Shown here piece by piece: positions 52,034 to 60,616 of a stretch of 64,000 nt of DNA (position 1 is its first letter; each line of letters begins with the position of its first letter). The notes beneath the pieces were generated by a model, which saw only the letters and a list, made by a program, of their open reading frames with translations, was not told where the DNA came from and ran no database searches. Source of the stretch: an uncultured Clostridia bacterium (GTDB taxonomy: Bacteria > Bacillota > Clostridia > Oscillospirales > Ruminococcaceae); the NCBI GenBank assembly GCA_948473085.1, contig CAOKWH010000003.1, forward strand, positions 44,462 through 108,461. Direction: 5' to 3'. Made by a program: the position numbers and the translations under genes.

Positions 52034-52432
52034 TCACTTCTCACTGTCTTTTACATAGGCGCCCAGCACACCGTTTATATAGGAGGCGTCATCCTGGGTG
52101 GAATATTTTTTCGCCAGCTCCACCGCCTCGTTAATGGTAGCAGCGGTGGGGATTTCATCAAAATACCGCAGTTCGCACAAGGCAAGGCGCAGCACAGTCA
52201 GGGTCACTTTGGGCAGTCGGTTTATTTTCCACTTTTCCGAATACTTGCTGATTAGGCTGTCCACCTCCTCCAGGTGCTCTTCCACGCTTTTTACCAGCGC
52301 CAGGGCAAACGCATCCTCCTCTATCAGGCGGGCTTCTACTGCATCTGCAATAATCTCCTCCATACTGTCCTCCCGGAACGCCTTTTCAAAGACAAGGGTA
52401 AAGGCCAGGTCTCTTGCCTCACTTCTTTTCAT
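52034..52432 (-). CDS. nusB: Transcription antitermination protein NusB
   Basis: 132 residues, all-helical. RSEARDLAFTLVFEKAF at the N-terminus, ISKYSEKWKINRLPKVTLTVLRLALCELRYF in the centre (two stretches) and ATINEAVELAKKYSTQDDASYINGVLGAYVKD at the end are the NusB family pattern. With NusE (S10) it binds boxA RNA and prevents termination in rRNA operons. ATG 52432 with GGAGGACACT upstream. Confidence 0.95.
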   Translation of the reverse strand: MKRSEARDLAFTLVFEKAFREDSMEEIIADAVEARLIEEDAFALALVKSVEEHLEEVDSLISKYSEKWKINRLPKVTLTVLRLALCELRYFDEIPTAATINEAVELAKKYSTQDDASYINGVLGAYVKDSEK

Positions 52433-52459
52433 AGTGTCCTCCGTTTTTAGTCAATACAC

Positions 52460-52494
52460 AAAAAACATGCCCTCCGCAGTATACTTGGAGGGCA
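52460..52494 (-). terminator. Terminator between asp23 and nusB
   Basis: TGCCCTCC (52468-52475) pairs with GGAGGGCA (52487-52494), followed on the minus strand by a run of Ts after ATG. Expression of nusB and beyond would need read-through. Confidence 0.75.
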
Positions 52495-52504
52495 ACGCCA
52501 ATGG

Positions 52505-52885
52505 CTACTTTTCTTCCGCTGTATCTTCGGCAGAATCAAAGCTGATATCGGCCACGGTTACATTCACCTTGGATACATTGATTGAGGTCATGCTCTGCAC
52601 AGCCTCCTTCACTGCTACTTGGATGTTCCGGCATACTTCGGGAATATTGACATTTGCCTTTAGAATAACGCTGATGTCAATAGCCGCAACCTCCTCCCTG
52701 AGGGAGATGGAAACCGGCATGGGCATAGCCGACTGCTTTTTGGTTATCCAGTTTTTAATATTGGTGGTCAGCGGGGCGATTCCGGCCACCCCTTCAATCT
52801 CGCGTGTGGCGTTTATAGCAATGGTGGAAATAACATCCTTGGATATTCTAAGGCTGCCGATGGGCTCTCTCATTTCGTGACTCAT
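52505..52885 (-). CDS. Asp23/Gls24 family envelope stress protein
   Basis: 126 residues. IGSLRISKDVISTIAINATREIEGVAGI is the Asp23 N-terminus (as in YqhY); PVSISLREEVAAIDISVILKANVNIPEVCRNIQVAVKEAVQSMTSINVSKVNVTVADI, read in pieces, completes the domain. The YqhY-type member stands beside nusB/accC in Firmicutes and has been linked to fatty acid synthesis control; here no accBC genes are present. GGGAGGATG 9 bp before ATG. Confidence 0.92.
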   Translation of the reverse strand: MSHEMREPIGSLRISKDVISTIAINATREIEGVAGIAPLTTNIKNWITKKQSAMPMPVSISLREEVAAIDISVILKANVNIPEVCRNIQVAVKEAVQSMTSINVSKVNVTVADISFDSAEDTAEEK

Positions 52886-52968
52886 AAATCAGTTCATCCT
52901 CCCTTTGGATTTCTAATATTGTATCTTTTCAGTTGCCGCTTTGGCGGCAAGGGTTTTCTTCTATCTCT

Positions 52969-52977
52969 ATTGTACCA
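52969..52977 (-). promoter_or_regulatory. Extended -10 promoter of asp23
   Basis: Minus-strand TGGTACAAT (52977-52969): TGN-extended -10 without a clear -35, about 85 bp upstream of the start codon. Confidence 0.5.
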
Positions 52978-53182
52978 TAAAATAGAGGTAAAATCATATT
53001 TATTCTCTTTTCAGTCCCCAGTAAGAACTGCGAAAAGGGCTTTTTAACACTTTGACCAGTAGTTTGACTGATTGCCGCCCCTGGCGGCGAGGTTCTGCGC
53101 ATGATTTGAGGATAATAACCGCTCTGCGGTTATTATACCATATTTTTTGTGTTTCTCAAGCACTTATTTCTGTTTCTTGCCC

Positions 53183-53215
53183 GAAAAAGCAAACGGGCGG
53201 GAACCGCCCCGCCCG
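53183..53215 (-). terminator. Terminator of the spoIIIA operon
   Basis: CGGGCGGG (53194-53201) pairs with CCCGCCCG (53208-53215), with TTTGCTTTTTC following on the minus strand, 13 bp past the spoIIIAH stop. Confidence 0.88.
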
Positions 53216-53227
53216 AGAAGTGAGTTT

Positions 53228-53794
53228 TCAGTTGTTAATTTCTACAATGGAGATATTCTCCACCGGTACTGCTGTTTCCCTGATGGCAATATCCCGCATC
53301 TGCATAACTTCCTCGTCTGCCAGGCCGTTTGTTTTCACCACAATATCCACCCGGTCGGTATCATAGTAAACCATACACTCCTCGAACCCTTTGGCCCGGA
53401 TGAGGTTTTCTATCTTCCCTTCAATCTCGATGGATTCTGACAATTCGGCCGCCTTCATGGCAAGCTCTGCCTTTTGGTCGGCTTCCAGGCTGGCATCGGC
53501 CAGCATTTCGGCCAGGGCGTCGGCGGCTTCATCCCGGGATTTGGAGCGGGAGAGTTTCGCCTCGGCAAAATAGGCGTCCTCCTGGTTGCTGCTGTCCACA
53601 AACTGGGCATCCCCATAGTTTTTGCCGGTTTCCAGCACCTGGTTGGTACCCAAATTGGTATCCAGCTTGGTGTATTCCCAGTTGAGATAGACAGCGCAGC
53701 CCAGCCCCATGACCAGGGCGGCTAAAACAATTTGGCGTTTTCCAACCACCATATTCATCTTTACTTTAGGCATTTTGGGCTTTCTGATTTTCAT
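53228..53794 (-). CDS. spoIIIAH: Stage III sporulation protein AH
   Basis: 188 residues. Basic N-terminus, one membrane helix (about 20-38; QIVLAALVMGLGCAVYLNWEY) and a C-terminal domain of the YscJ/FliF-like ring-building type (KAAELSESIEIEGKIENLIRAKGFEECMVYYD, read in two). AH forms a ring in the intermembrane space and docks to forespore SpoIIQ. Last gene of the operon. The linker is acidic and Ala-rich as usual. Confidence 0.92.
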   Translation of the reverse strand: MKIRKPKMPKVKMNMVVGKRQIVLAALVMGLGCAVYLNWEYTKLDTNLGTNQVLETGKNYGDAQFVDSSNQEDAYFAEAKLSRSKSRDEAADALAEMLADASLEADQKAELAMKAAELSESIEIEGKIENLIRAKGFEECMVYYDTDRVDIVVKTNGLADEEVMQMRDIAIRETAVPVENISIVEINN

Positions 53795-53809
53795 AATGAG
53801 TTTTCCTCC

Positions 53810-54391
53810 TCAGTTAGAAATTTTCTCTACACAAATTCGTGATGACGAGATGCCCAGGGCGGTTTTTACCGCCTCGGTTACCCTGTTTTCCACTACCGGA
53901 TTATCCGCCCCCTCACACAGCACGATCACCCCCCGCACCTTTGGCTCAATCTGCTTTTCCACCAGTGGCTCATCGCCGCTCTTTCCATCAATAATGATAT
54001 GAGAGGTTTCGGCACTGCTTCCAGAGCTCTCCGATACCCTTCCGTTTTCCTGTGAGCTGCTGGTATCGGTACGGACCGAGGTATCCTTGGCATAGACATA
54101 CTCGCTGGTGCTGTCCATCGTCACCATTACCTTTGTCCGGCCGGCGCCATCAATGTGGGAAACGATTTCGGTAAGGCGCAGTTCCAGCTCCTGTTCCATA
54201 GAGGAAGCTGTTCGGCTGATGCTGCAATCCGGGCCTCCAGGCTGGGGTTCTCTTTCCAATATATATGAAAGGAAAATTGAAACTATCCCCAGAACAGCGC
54301 AAAATAAAATCAAATTTGTTCGGTTTTGTAGCACTTTAGGCAGCCGCTGCTGAAGTTCCGCCCATTTTTTGTCCATTGCGGTGTTATTCAC
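53810..54391 (-). CDS. spoIIIAG: Stage III sporulation protein AG
   Basis: 193 residues. Membrane helix at about 22-41, then an extracellular ring domain: ELELRLTEIVSHIDGAGRTKVMVTMDST, a Ser-rich insert and VRGVIVLCEGADNPVVENRVTEAVKTALGI, the AG signature. Builds the giant ring of the feeding-tube channel. Its start overlaps spoIIIAF by 4 bp. Confidence 0.95.
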   Translation of the reverse strand: MNNTAMDKKWAELQQRLPKVLQNRTNLILFCAVLGIVSIFLSYILEREPQPGGPDCSISRTASSMEQELELRLTEIVSHIDGAGRTKVMVTMDSTSEYVYAKDTSVRTDTSSSQENGRVSESSGSSAETSHIIIDGKSGDEPLVEKQIEPKVRGVIVLCEGADNPVVENRVTEAVKTALGISSSRICVEKISN

Positions 54392-54861
54392 TTGCTCTCC
54401 TCCTTATATTCAGCAGTCACTGATACGCCACAGCTCTGGGAAAGTTCCTGTACCAGAGCCGCTGGATCCAGACCAGCCCCAGCTTCCAATAATAGGATAG
54501 CGCCCATCAGCTGGCCCTCCTCCCACTGAAAGCTTAGCCGATATTGGTGGGGCAGAACACCCTGTTCCTGCAACTTCTGGCGAATATGTGCTGTTAGGCC
54601 CCCCTCTACATCCTGGGCAAGCTGGCCATTTAGGGCGTTGGCATACTGCTGCGCCTGCTTCAGGCTCTGCTCACTCCCCCGCTGCCAATCTCCGGTATAA
54701 TGCCCCACCCCCACCGGTTGGAGCAGCGCACAGAGAAAAAATAGGGCAATACCGATTCGCGCCAACTTTGAAACCGAAAAGGAAGGAAGCAGCATCTGCA
54801 AAAGGACACAGACAATTGCAGCAGCACAGACGGAAAAAGCCCATTGACGAATAGCATCCAT
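54388..54861 (-). CDS. spoIIIAF: Stage III sporulation protein AF
   Basis: 157 residues with two N-terminal membrane helices (about 7-28 and 33-52) and a small C-terminal soluble domain (about 75-155; YRLSFQWEEGQLMGAILLLEAGAG). Matches SpoIIIAF in position, length and topology; the family is weakly conserved. Adjoins spoIIIAE by one base. Confidence 0.88.
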   Translation of the reverse strand: MDAIRQWAFSVCAAAIVCVLLQMLLPSFSVSKLARIGIALFFLCALLQPVGVGHYTGDWQRGSEQSLKQAQQYANALNGQLAQDVEGGLTAHIRQKLQEQGVLPHQYRLSFQWEEGQLMGAILLLEAGAGLDPAALVQELSQSCGVSVTAEYKEESK

Positions 54862-56010
54862 TTACCCAGCACCCCCCAACGACAGAATGAGTGCTGTGCA
54901 GGATACCGCCATCACCAAAAAAGACGCCATAATGGAAATGAGCATCCCAAAGGCTGCCGAAAAACTGCCCAATAAACTGCGCAGCTGCCGGGATTCCAGC
55001 AGTTCGCAGACAAACATGCCAAGCGTTAAAACAACATACCAAGCTACCGCCTTCAGAAGGGCTGGAAGGAAAATAATGGCAGCGGCTAAGATACCAAATC
55101 CCCCAACACTTGTTTTAACCAGGTCGATACAGCCCCGGGCTGCCATTACTGCATCCGATACCGCCGAACCAATAACCGGAATAAAACTGCCCAGCAGATA
55201 TTTGGCCGACTTGGTGGCCGCTGTATCCGCCGCGGCGGATACGCTTGTTTGCAAAGCCATAATCCCAATAAAAACAGTTAGAAGCAGTCCTAATACCCAG
55301 GAGGAACCCTTTTTTAAGGCGTTGGCCACGCCGGACAGCGGGATACTGGGCGAAACTGCCGACACAATTCCCATTGCCAGCAAAATCCCTACTATGGGGA
55401 TAAAAACACTGGCCAAAAGCTGGGCGGCTACCTCGCACCCCATAAACATAAGGGTATTATAGGAAACGGCCGTTGCCGACCGCCCAGAAGCCAAAAGGAT
55501 GCCCCCCATAACCGGAATGAGAGCTAAAAGGAAGTTGGCCGCTGTTTGTATGGTTTTGGTTGCCTGCGCGATACAGTCCAGAGCAGCCGGGGCCGCAAAG
55601 GCGCAGACACAGAGCACCGGCACCACTGAAAATACACCATTCAAAGCGGAAGAAATAGAGGTTTCCTTTAGGCCCTCCAGTAAAAGCAGCAGGAGGATGA
55701 CCCCTAACAGTGTTGATAACAGCTTGAGCGGTGCCCGCAGGGTTGAGACAAACTCCCGAAGCAGCACGCTCATAAACTCCTGTGGGTTTAAAGAGAGTAG
55801 CTCCTCCGGGGTGGCAGACCCAACGCCCATCTCCTCCAAAAGCTCCCGTCCCTCCCTGGGGATGGTGTCAACAAGCGGTCCGGTGTCGATATAATGGTCA
55901 ATCTCTATGGGTAGCCCCTCCTGTTCCTGCGCAAAAACCGGACGAATACTGCACAGTGTAATCAGCAGCAGTAAAACGATTGCTATAATCTCCTTTGTTT
56001 TGGGCAACAT
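54862..56010 (-). CDS. spoIIIAE: Stage III sporulation protein AE
   Basis: 382 residues. Signal peptide (1-~26, MLPKTKEIIAIVLLLLITL...FAQE), short extracytoplasmic region, then eight or so membrane helices (about 75-380). Conserved TPEELLSLNPQEFMSVLLREF and the GRSATAVSYNTLMF region are typical. Predicted channel component of the mother-cell membrane. ATG 56010 has AGGATGTG 5 bp upstream; the in-frame extension to 56409 runs through spoIIID-side genes in another frame and was rejected. Confidence 0.94.
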   Translation of the reverse strand: MLPKTKEIIAIVLLLLITLCSIRPVFAQEQEGLPIEIDHYIDTGPLVDTIPREGRELLEEMGVGSATPEELLSLNPQEFMSVLLREFVSTLRAPLKLLSTLLGVILLLLLLEGLKETSISSALNGVFSVVPVLCVCAFAAPAALDCIAQATKTIQTAANFLLALIPVMGGILLASGRSATAVSYNTLMFMGCEVAAQLLASVFIPIVGILLAMGIVSAVSPSIPLSGVANALKKGSSWVLGLLLTVFIGIMALQTSVSAAADTAATKSAKYLLGSFIPVIGSAVSDAVMAARGCIDLVKTSVGGFGILAAAIIFLPALLKAVAWYVVLTLGMFVCELLESRQLRSLLGSFSAAFGMLISIMASFLVMAVSCTALILSLGGAG

Positions 56011-56021
56011 GCTTTCACATC

Positions 56022-56411
56022 CTATAATTTGATAAGGGCCGAGGCCAAACCCAGCACTTCGGTAAACAGCGGCAGGCTGATGAGCAACACCGCGCAGCGT
56101 CCGGCAAACTCTATCTTGGAAGCTGCCGACTGCTCCCCAGCGTCCCGACAGACATCCCCCGCCAGCTGGGTGAGAAAACAAACTCCCACCGACTTTAACA
56201 GGATTTCGGCATAATCGGATTCCATCCCGGTAAGGGAAACGATCGATTTTAGCTGGGAAATTGCTGGCTGAATCTGCTGCAATACAAATAGCAGAATCAG
56301 GATACCTGTTGCCAGGGAAAGCAGCATCCGGTACTCCGGCCGATACTGTTTTAGGATAACGGCCAGAACAGCACAAATCAGCCCTGCCCCCACTGCGGAT
56401 AGCAGCCACAT
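56022..56411 (-). CDS. spoIIIAD: Stage III sporulation protein AD
   Basis: 129 residues, four membrane helices, hydrophobic throughout. YRPEYRMLLSLATGILILLFVLQQI (in two stretches) and VGVCFLTQLAGDVCRDAGEQSAASKIEFAGR are the conserved parts. Partners with AC and AE in the membrane channel. Three bases after spoIIIAC. Confidence 0.95.
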   Translation of the reverse strand: MWLLSAVGAGLICAVLAVILKQYRPEYRMLLSLATGILILLFVLQQIQPAISQLKSIVSLTGMESDYAEILLKSVGVCFLTQLAGDVCRDAGEQSAASKIEFAGRCAVLLISLPLFTEVLGLASALIKL

Positions 56412-56414
56412 ACC

Positions 56415-56609
56415 CTACAACCCAAATACGGTTTTTACCGTGGTGAAAAGGTTGTTAATCTCGTATACCATCATCAGCAACACTGTAATCAACCCGGCCA
56501 GTGTTACCATCATTGCCTGCTCCTCCCGGCCGGAGCGAACCAGAAGTTGGTTCAGTACTGCTACTAAAATGCCAATCGCTGCAATTTTAAAAATCAAGTC
56601 CACATTCAT
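56415..56609 (-). CDS. spoIIIAC: Stage III sporulation protein AC
   Basis: 64 residues, two membrane helices: VDLIFKIAAIGILVAVLNQLL and MVTLAGLITVLLMMVYEINNLF, joined by VRSGREEQAM. This matches the SpoIIIAC family along its whole length. Confidence 0.96.
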   Translation of the reverse strand: MNVDLIFKIAAIGILVAVLNQLLVRSGREEQAMMVTLAGLITVLLMMVYEINNLFTTVKTVFGL

Positions 56610-56625
56610 CTTGCTGTACCATCCT

Positions 56626-57126
56626 TTAAATTAAAATGATAAAAACAAAGGCCGCAGACAGATAACTCATGCCTTGCCATAGCTTTGTCTTTTCCAATGC
56701 CTCTTTTTGCTGTTCATCCACAATGGCATGGAGCTGGCGGCAGATGAGCTGCATCTTCTCCAACTGGTTTTCCAAATTGCTGCTGCCGGGAATTCTGCCA
56801 ATGGCGTAGAGCAGCTCCTCTATTTCTGAACCACTTAGTACACTCTGTTCCAGCGCTTCAGCATATGCTTGGGCAAAGGGCAGTTCCTTTTGCTTTTCCA
56901 CTGTAGCCGCAACAAAGTCCAGCCGGCCGTACTGCCGGAACCTGGATAGGCGCAGTAATATATCCTTGGGGGAGGCCCGGGTATATGCCAAATAGTTAGT
57001 AAATTCGCTCCAAAATACGGCACAATCACTGTAAAGCTTTTGCCTTAACACAATGTTCCTGGCCTGTTGGGCCGCTACAAAAAAGGCTGTAAAGGAAAGT
57101 AGTAAAACCCCAAAAAAGCGCATCAA
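56626..57126 (-). CDS. spoIIIAB: Stage III sporulation protein AB
   Basis: 166 residues. N-terminal membrane helix (about 2-20), a helical cytoplasmic region (about 30-145) of the type II secretion F-like type, and a C-terminal helix. LENQLEKMQLICRQL and KTKLWQGMSYLSAAFVFIILI fit the AB family end. Overlaps spoIIIAA by 4 bp. Confidence 0.94.
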   Translation of the reverse strand: MMRFFGVLLLSFTAFFVAAQQARNIVLRQKLYSDCAVFWSEFTNYLAYTRASPKDILLRLSRFRQYGRLDFVAATVEKQKELPFAQAYAEALEQSVLSGSEIEELLYAIGRIPGSSNLENQLEKMQLICRQLHAIVDEQQKEALEKTKLWQGMSYLSAAFVFIILI

Positions 57127-58055
57127 ATCACCTCTTTTACCCTGAAAAGCTTTTCTACTTTACATGGGTTTTTGCTGCTGGAAAGCTGCACAATATAGTC
57201 AAATGCCCCACTGGCCAAAAGCGCAGCGGCAATCTTTCTCTCTTTCAGTTCCTCTATGCTGCCGGCATGTAGGGTTGCAACAATTTTTACTCCGCATCCC
57301 AGTGCATAGGATACCGCTTCCACCTCTTCCATCGTGCCAATTTCATCACACACAACAAACTCCGGATTGAGAGTACGCACCGCCTGCACCATTGCAATAT
57401 GCTTGGGATAACCAAGCAGTATATCGGCCGTCTCCCCCACTTCCCTGCCTAAGGTCAGCTCCCCCCGTTCATCCGCCACTGCTACTGTTCGGTAACCGTA
57501 CCGGCTGCCGGTGAGTTGCCGAATCAAATCCTTGAGCATTGTACTCTTTCCCGAAGCCGGCGGCCCGGACAGGATCATCCCCTGGCCGGAGGCAAGAAGT
57601 TTTTGTACAATCTCATCTGCCACACCTGGCACCTCTCTGGGAATGCGGATGTTAACCGAGGTGATATTCTGCACATTCAGCAGCTTTCCATTCTCCACCA
57701 CAGCCTGTCCGCAGATTCCTGCCCTGCTTCCCGTAGGCAGGGTGATATATCCGTTTTTTATCTCCTCTGCATGGGTATGTACCGAGTAATCGCACAGGAC
57801 AGCAATTAGCTGCTCCATCTCTATCTGGCTTGGAATCACAGCGGCGTGGGTTGGCCGTTCACAAAGGGTCCCCCCCTCTGCTAAAAAAGCTGTTCTTCCT
57901 GGAAAATGGAGTGCAACCGGCCTTTGGCTACGAAAGCGTATCTCTGTTACCGCCCCCTGCTGTTCGGGCAGAAGGTTTAACAGCAGTTCCCGCCATCTCT
58001 CTTCCAGGCAAGCCACCGTTTGCCGGTAGGCCTGTACCGAAATTTTATCCTGCAT
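57123..58055 (-). CDS. spoIIIAA: Stage III sporulation protein AA (ATPase)
   Basis: 310 residues. Type II/IV secretion ATPase-like protein with Walker A GPPASGKSTMLKDLI (about 163-177), a Walker B-like FVVCDEIGTMEEVEAV (about 230-245) and an N-terminal domain with GYITLPTGSRAGICGQAV. Powers the SpoIIIA-IIQ channel in the mother cell. First gene of the operon, GGGAGG upstream of ATG. In Bacillus the operon is read by sigma-E; I could not identify a convincing sigma-E promoter here. Confidence 0.96.
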   Translation of the reverse strand: MQDKISVQAYRQTVACLEERWRELLLNLLPEQQGAVTEIRFRSQRPVALHFPGRTAFLAEGGTLCERPTHAAVIPSQIEMEQLIAVLCDYSVHTHAEEIKNGYITLPTGSRAGICGQAVVENGKLLNVQNITSVNIRIPREVPGVADEIVQKLLASGQGMILSGPPASGKSTMLKDLIRQLTGSRYGYRTVAVADERGELTLGREVGETADILLGYPKHIAMVQAVRTLNPEFVVCDEIGTMEEVEAVSYALGCGVKIVATLHAGSIEELKERKIAAALLASGAFDYIVQLSSSKNPCKVEKLFRVKEVI

Positions 58056-58131
58056 TTTTTCACCTCCCTGTATGGTTAAGATATATGCCTGTCCCGGAAC
58101 ACTTAGAACTACCCGGTATCCTTTAGAATAT

Positions 58132-58164
58132 AAAAAAGCCCCCGGGGTTTACTCCAGGAGGCTT
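58132..58164 (-). terminator. Terminator after the flavodoxin-ferredoxin gene
   Basis: Stem beginning AAGCCTCC on minus (58164-) pairing to GGGGGCTT, followed by six Ts (58137-58132 region). Separates it from spoIIIAA. Confidence 0.8.
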
Positions 58165-58182
58165 GATACACTTTATTAAAAA

Positions 58183-58971
58183 TTACAGGAACAGCTCCGG
58201 CTCGCGTCTGGCCGAAAAGTTGGTTTTCAGGAAATTCATCGCCTTCAAAACCCCTTCTGCATCGAAGAACTTAGCCTGTACCGGGCACTTTTTCACACAG
58301 CTAAAGCACCGCTGGCACTTGGATACATCTGTAATTTTGCTGGGGTCCTCAGCATCAATGATGCCCACCGGGCAGGCAGCCACACAAACACCGCACTGAA
58401 TGCAGGCATCGGTAGTTTTGGGAGCGGCGGTATTGGCAGCAGTATTACGCTCCTTGTAGGGGCGGTTGCCCGGAATTTCCGGCTCAGCTATAGCAGACAG
58501 GTCGGCAGCAGCGTCAAGCTTTGTAAACAGCTGCTGGCCAAACTGCTTAGCCTTCGCCAGATCCTCGGCATCAGGGCGGCCAGTGGCAACCTCAGTGCCA
58601 AAGGAATGCTCAGCAACAAAGGCACCAGCGCCAGCAAGCCGGAATCCATCGGCCTTCAGGCAATCGGCCAGCTCCAGCATAGCATCATCATAGTGGCGGT
58701 TGCCATAGACACCCACTGCCACTGCAACGGCGCCCTCCCCCTTCAGCGACTGGATAAATGTTTCGATAATAGCCGGGATTCTGCCGCCATACACCGGAAC
58801 ACCAACCAATACCAAATCCCCTGCACCAAAGGCAGGAACTGCAATATCGCGGCTGGTGGTGATGTCATACTCCTGCACTGCCCCATCAAAAGCCGAGGCA
58901 ATGGCCCGCAGAGTTTTCTGCGTAGTTTGTGTAGGGCTGAAATACACCAGGCTCACTTTTTCAAACTTCAT
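58183..58971 (-). CDS. EFR1-type flavodoxin/ferredoxin fusion protein
   Basis: 262 residues. N-terminal flavodoxin-like domain (1-~155) with the FMN phosphate loop SPTQTTQKTLRAIA, VGVPVYGGRIP and GVYGNRHYDDAML. Then a linker and a C-terminal two-[4Fe-4S] ferredoxin (about 185-240): CIQCGVCVAACPVGIID and CQRCFSCVKKCPVQAKF. Such proteins shuttle electrons in anaerobes; the partner cannot be told. Single gene with its own terminator. Confidence 0.92.
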   Translation of the reverse strand: MKFEKVSLVYFSPTQTTQKTLRAIASAFDGAVQEYDITTSRDIAVPAFGAGDLVLVGVPVYGGRIPAIIETFIQSLKGEGAVAVAVGVYGNRHYDDAMLELADCLKADGFRLAGAGAFVAEHSFGTEVATGRPDAEDLAKAKQFGQQLFTKLDAAADLSAIAEPEIPGNRPYKERNTAANTAAPKTTDACIQCGVCVAACPVGIIDAEDPSKITDVSKCQRCFSCVKKCPVQAKFFDAEGVLKAMNFLKTNFSARREPELFL

Positions 58972-59116
58972 TTAAAACACCCTTTCTCTCTGTTTTCGAC
59001 TAGTTAAGTCAAAACACATTGTGCCAAAATTATCAATTCCATTTTATAGGGAAAATTTGCACAGCGCAAGTATGCACTTTTGAGTATGTAGCGCACCTAA
59101 AGGTAACTATATAGCA

Positions 59117-59144
59117 ATACCGGCAGAAATATCCCTGCCGGTAT
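59117..59144 (-). terminator. Hairpin after gatB
   Basis: A perfect 10-bp stem ATACCGGCAG (59117-59126) / CTGCCGGTAT (59135-59144), but no good T run. Possible weak terminator of gatCAB. Confidence 0.5.
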
Positions 59145-59158
59145 GATATATACTGCTC

Positions 59159-60598
59159 TTACAGTGCAACCAGTTTGCGTTCTACAATTTCCTTGAGGGT
59201 TGCAGGGTTGCCCTGCCCCTTGGAGGCCCGCATACACTGCCCCACCAGGAAGCCCACAACATTGGTTTTACCCTTCTTGTAGTCCTCCACAGCCTTGGGG
59301 TTGGCGGCAATGACTTCGTCGGCAATGCCCTCCAGGAAGGAACTGTCGCTGATCTGTTTCAGCCCCTTCTCTTCCACCACCTGGGCCGGGGTCTTGTCCG
59401 AGAAGATGATTTCATCCAAAACTGTTTTACCAGCGTTGTTGGAAATCTCCTTTTTATCAATCAGGGCAATCATCTCAGCCAGCTTTTCGGGTGTCATCTT
59501 GGTATCAGACAGCAGGCAGTTTTTATCATTGAGTACCTTAGTAATATCCCCCAGCAACCAGTTGGTTACACTCTTGGGAGCGGCACCCAGGGCGGCTGTC
59601 TTTTCAAAGAACGCAGCCTTATCCAGGTTTTCTACCAGCAGGTTGGAATCGAAGTAAGGCAGGCCATACTCCCGCAGGTACCGCTGCAGGCGATGCACCG
59701 GCAGTTCAGGGATGGAATCCTTCAGCTCCTGTACATGTGCCTCATCCACTACGATGGTTAGCAGGTCCGGGTCGGGGAAATAGCGGTAGTCCTGAGCGTC
59801 CTCTTTGGAGCGCAGCACCTCGTTGATACCATTTACATCATCCCAGCGCCGGGTCTCCTGCAGCACTACCCCGCCCTTTTCCAATACGGCAATCTGCCGC
59901 TGGGCCTCATAATCAATGGCGCGCTCGGCGGCACTGAAGGAGTTTACATTCTTCATCTCTACGCGGGTGCCAAAGGTATCGTTGCCAGCAGGACGAACCG
60001 ATACATTGACATCGCAGCGGATGGAACCCTCCTGCATTTTGCAGTCGGAAATATCCAGGTAGCCCAAAATGGCCTTGATACCCTCCAGGTAGCTCTTGGC
60101 CTCTTTGGAGCTGCGAATATCCGGCTCGGATACAATTTCCACCAGGGGCACGCCGCAGCGGTTCATATCCACCAGCGAGCCGGAGAACCGCTCGGCATGC
60201 AGCAGCTTGCCGGCATCCTCCTCAATGTGGATACGGGTAACGCCAATACGCTTGGTGTTGCCGTCCTCATCCATGATAATATCCAGATAGCCGTTTTCAC
60301 ACAGCGGCACATCGTACTGGGAAATTTGGTAAGCCTTGGGCAGGTCGGGGTAAAAATAGTTTTTACGGTCCTGCTTGCAAACATTGTTGATGGTACAGTT
60401 CAGGGCATGTCCCATACGGATGGCATAATCCACCACCTTCTCATTCAAGGAGGGCAGCGAACCAGGCATACCGGTGCATATGGGGCAACAGTTGGAGTTT
60501 ACCTCGGAACCGAAAGAGTTCTTGCAGCCACAGTAAATTTTGGTGGCGGTGTTTAGCTCGGCGTGGACCTCCAGGCCCACTACAATCTCATAATCCAT
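59159..60598 (-). CDS. gatB: Asp-tRNA(Asn)/Glu-tRNA(Gln) amidotransferase subunit B
   Basis: tRNA-binding and kinase subunit of the GatCAB transamidase. 479 residues. YEIVVGLEVHAELNTATKIYCGC begins the cradle domain; the zinc-site cysteines, CPICTGMPGSLPSLN, RKNYFYPDLPKAYQISQYD and DMNRCGVPLVEIVSEPD follow. C-terminal helical and YqeY-like tail (about 330-479) ends ERKLVAL. Last gene of gatC-gatA-gatB-order transcript, 18 bp after gatA. Confidence 0.97.
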   Translation of the reverse strand: MDYEIVVGLEVHAELNTATKIYCGCKNSFGSEVNSNCCPICTGMPGSLPSLNEKVVDYAIRMGHALNCTINNVCKQDRKNYFYPDLPKAYQISQYDVPLCENGYLDIIMDEDGNTKRIGVTRIHIEEDAGKLLHAERFSGSLVDMNRCGVPLVEIVSEPDIRSSKEAKSYLEGIKAILGYLDISDCKMQEGSIRCDVNVSVRPAGNDTFGTRVEMKNVNSFSAAERAIDYEAQRQIAVLEKGGVVLQETRRWDDVNGINEVLRSKEDAQDYRYFPDPDLLTIVVDEAHVQELKDSIPELPVHRLQRYLREYGLPYFDSNLLVENLDKAAFFEKTAALGAAPKSVTNWLLGDITKVLNDKNCLLSDTKMTPEKLAEMIALIDKKEISNNAGKTVLDEIIFSDKTPAQVVEEKGLKQISDSSFLEGIADEVIAANPKAVEDYKKGKTNVVGFLVGQCMRASKGQGNPATLKEIVERKLVAL

Positions 60599-60616
60599 TG
60601 TACAATCCTCCTTCTG

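Larger units (their letters stand above)
52886..53227. other. 342-bp intergenic region with several hairpins
   Basis: Between the spoIIIA operon and asp23. Contains the asp23 promoter (about 52969), a leader hairpin TTGCCGC/GCGGCAA (52933-52950), a related GCCGCC/GGCGGC hairpin (53074-53088), a perfect 11-bp hairpin ATAATAACCGC/GCGGTTATTAT (53112-53136) followed on plus by TATTTTTT, and the spoIIIAH terminator. No ORF with a ribosome site seen. Confidence 0.6.

Noticed and set aside
58056..58110. CATACAGG before spoIIIAA as a sigma-E -10
   Set aside because: No properly spaced -35, and it sits against the ribosome site, too close to the start codon for a transcript start.
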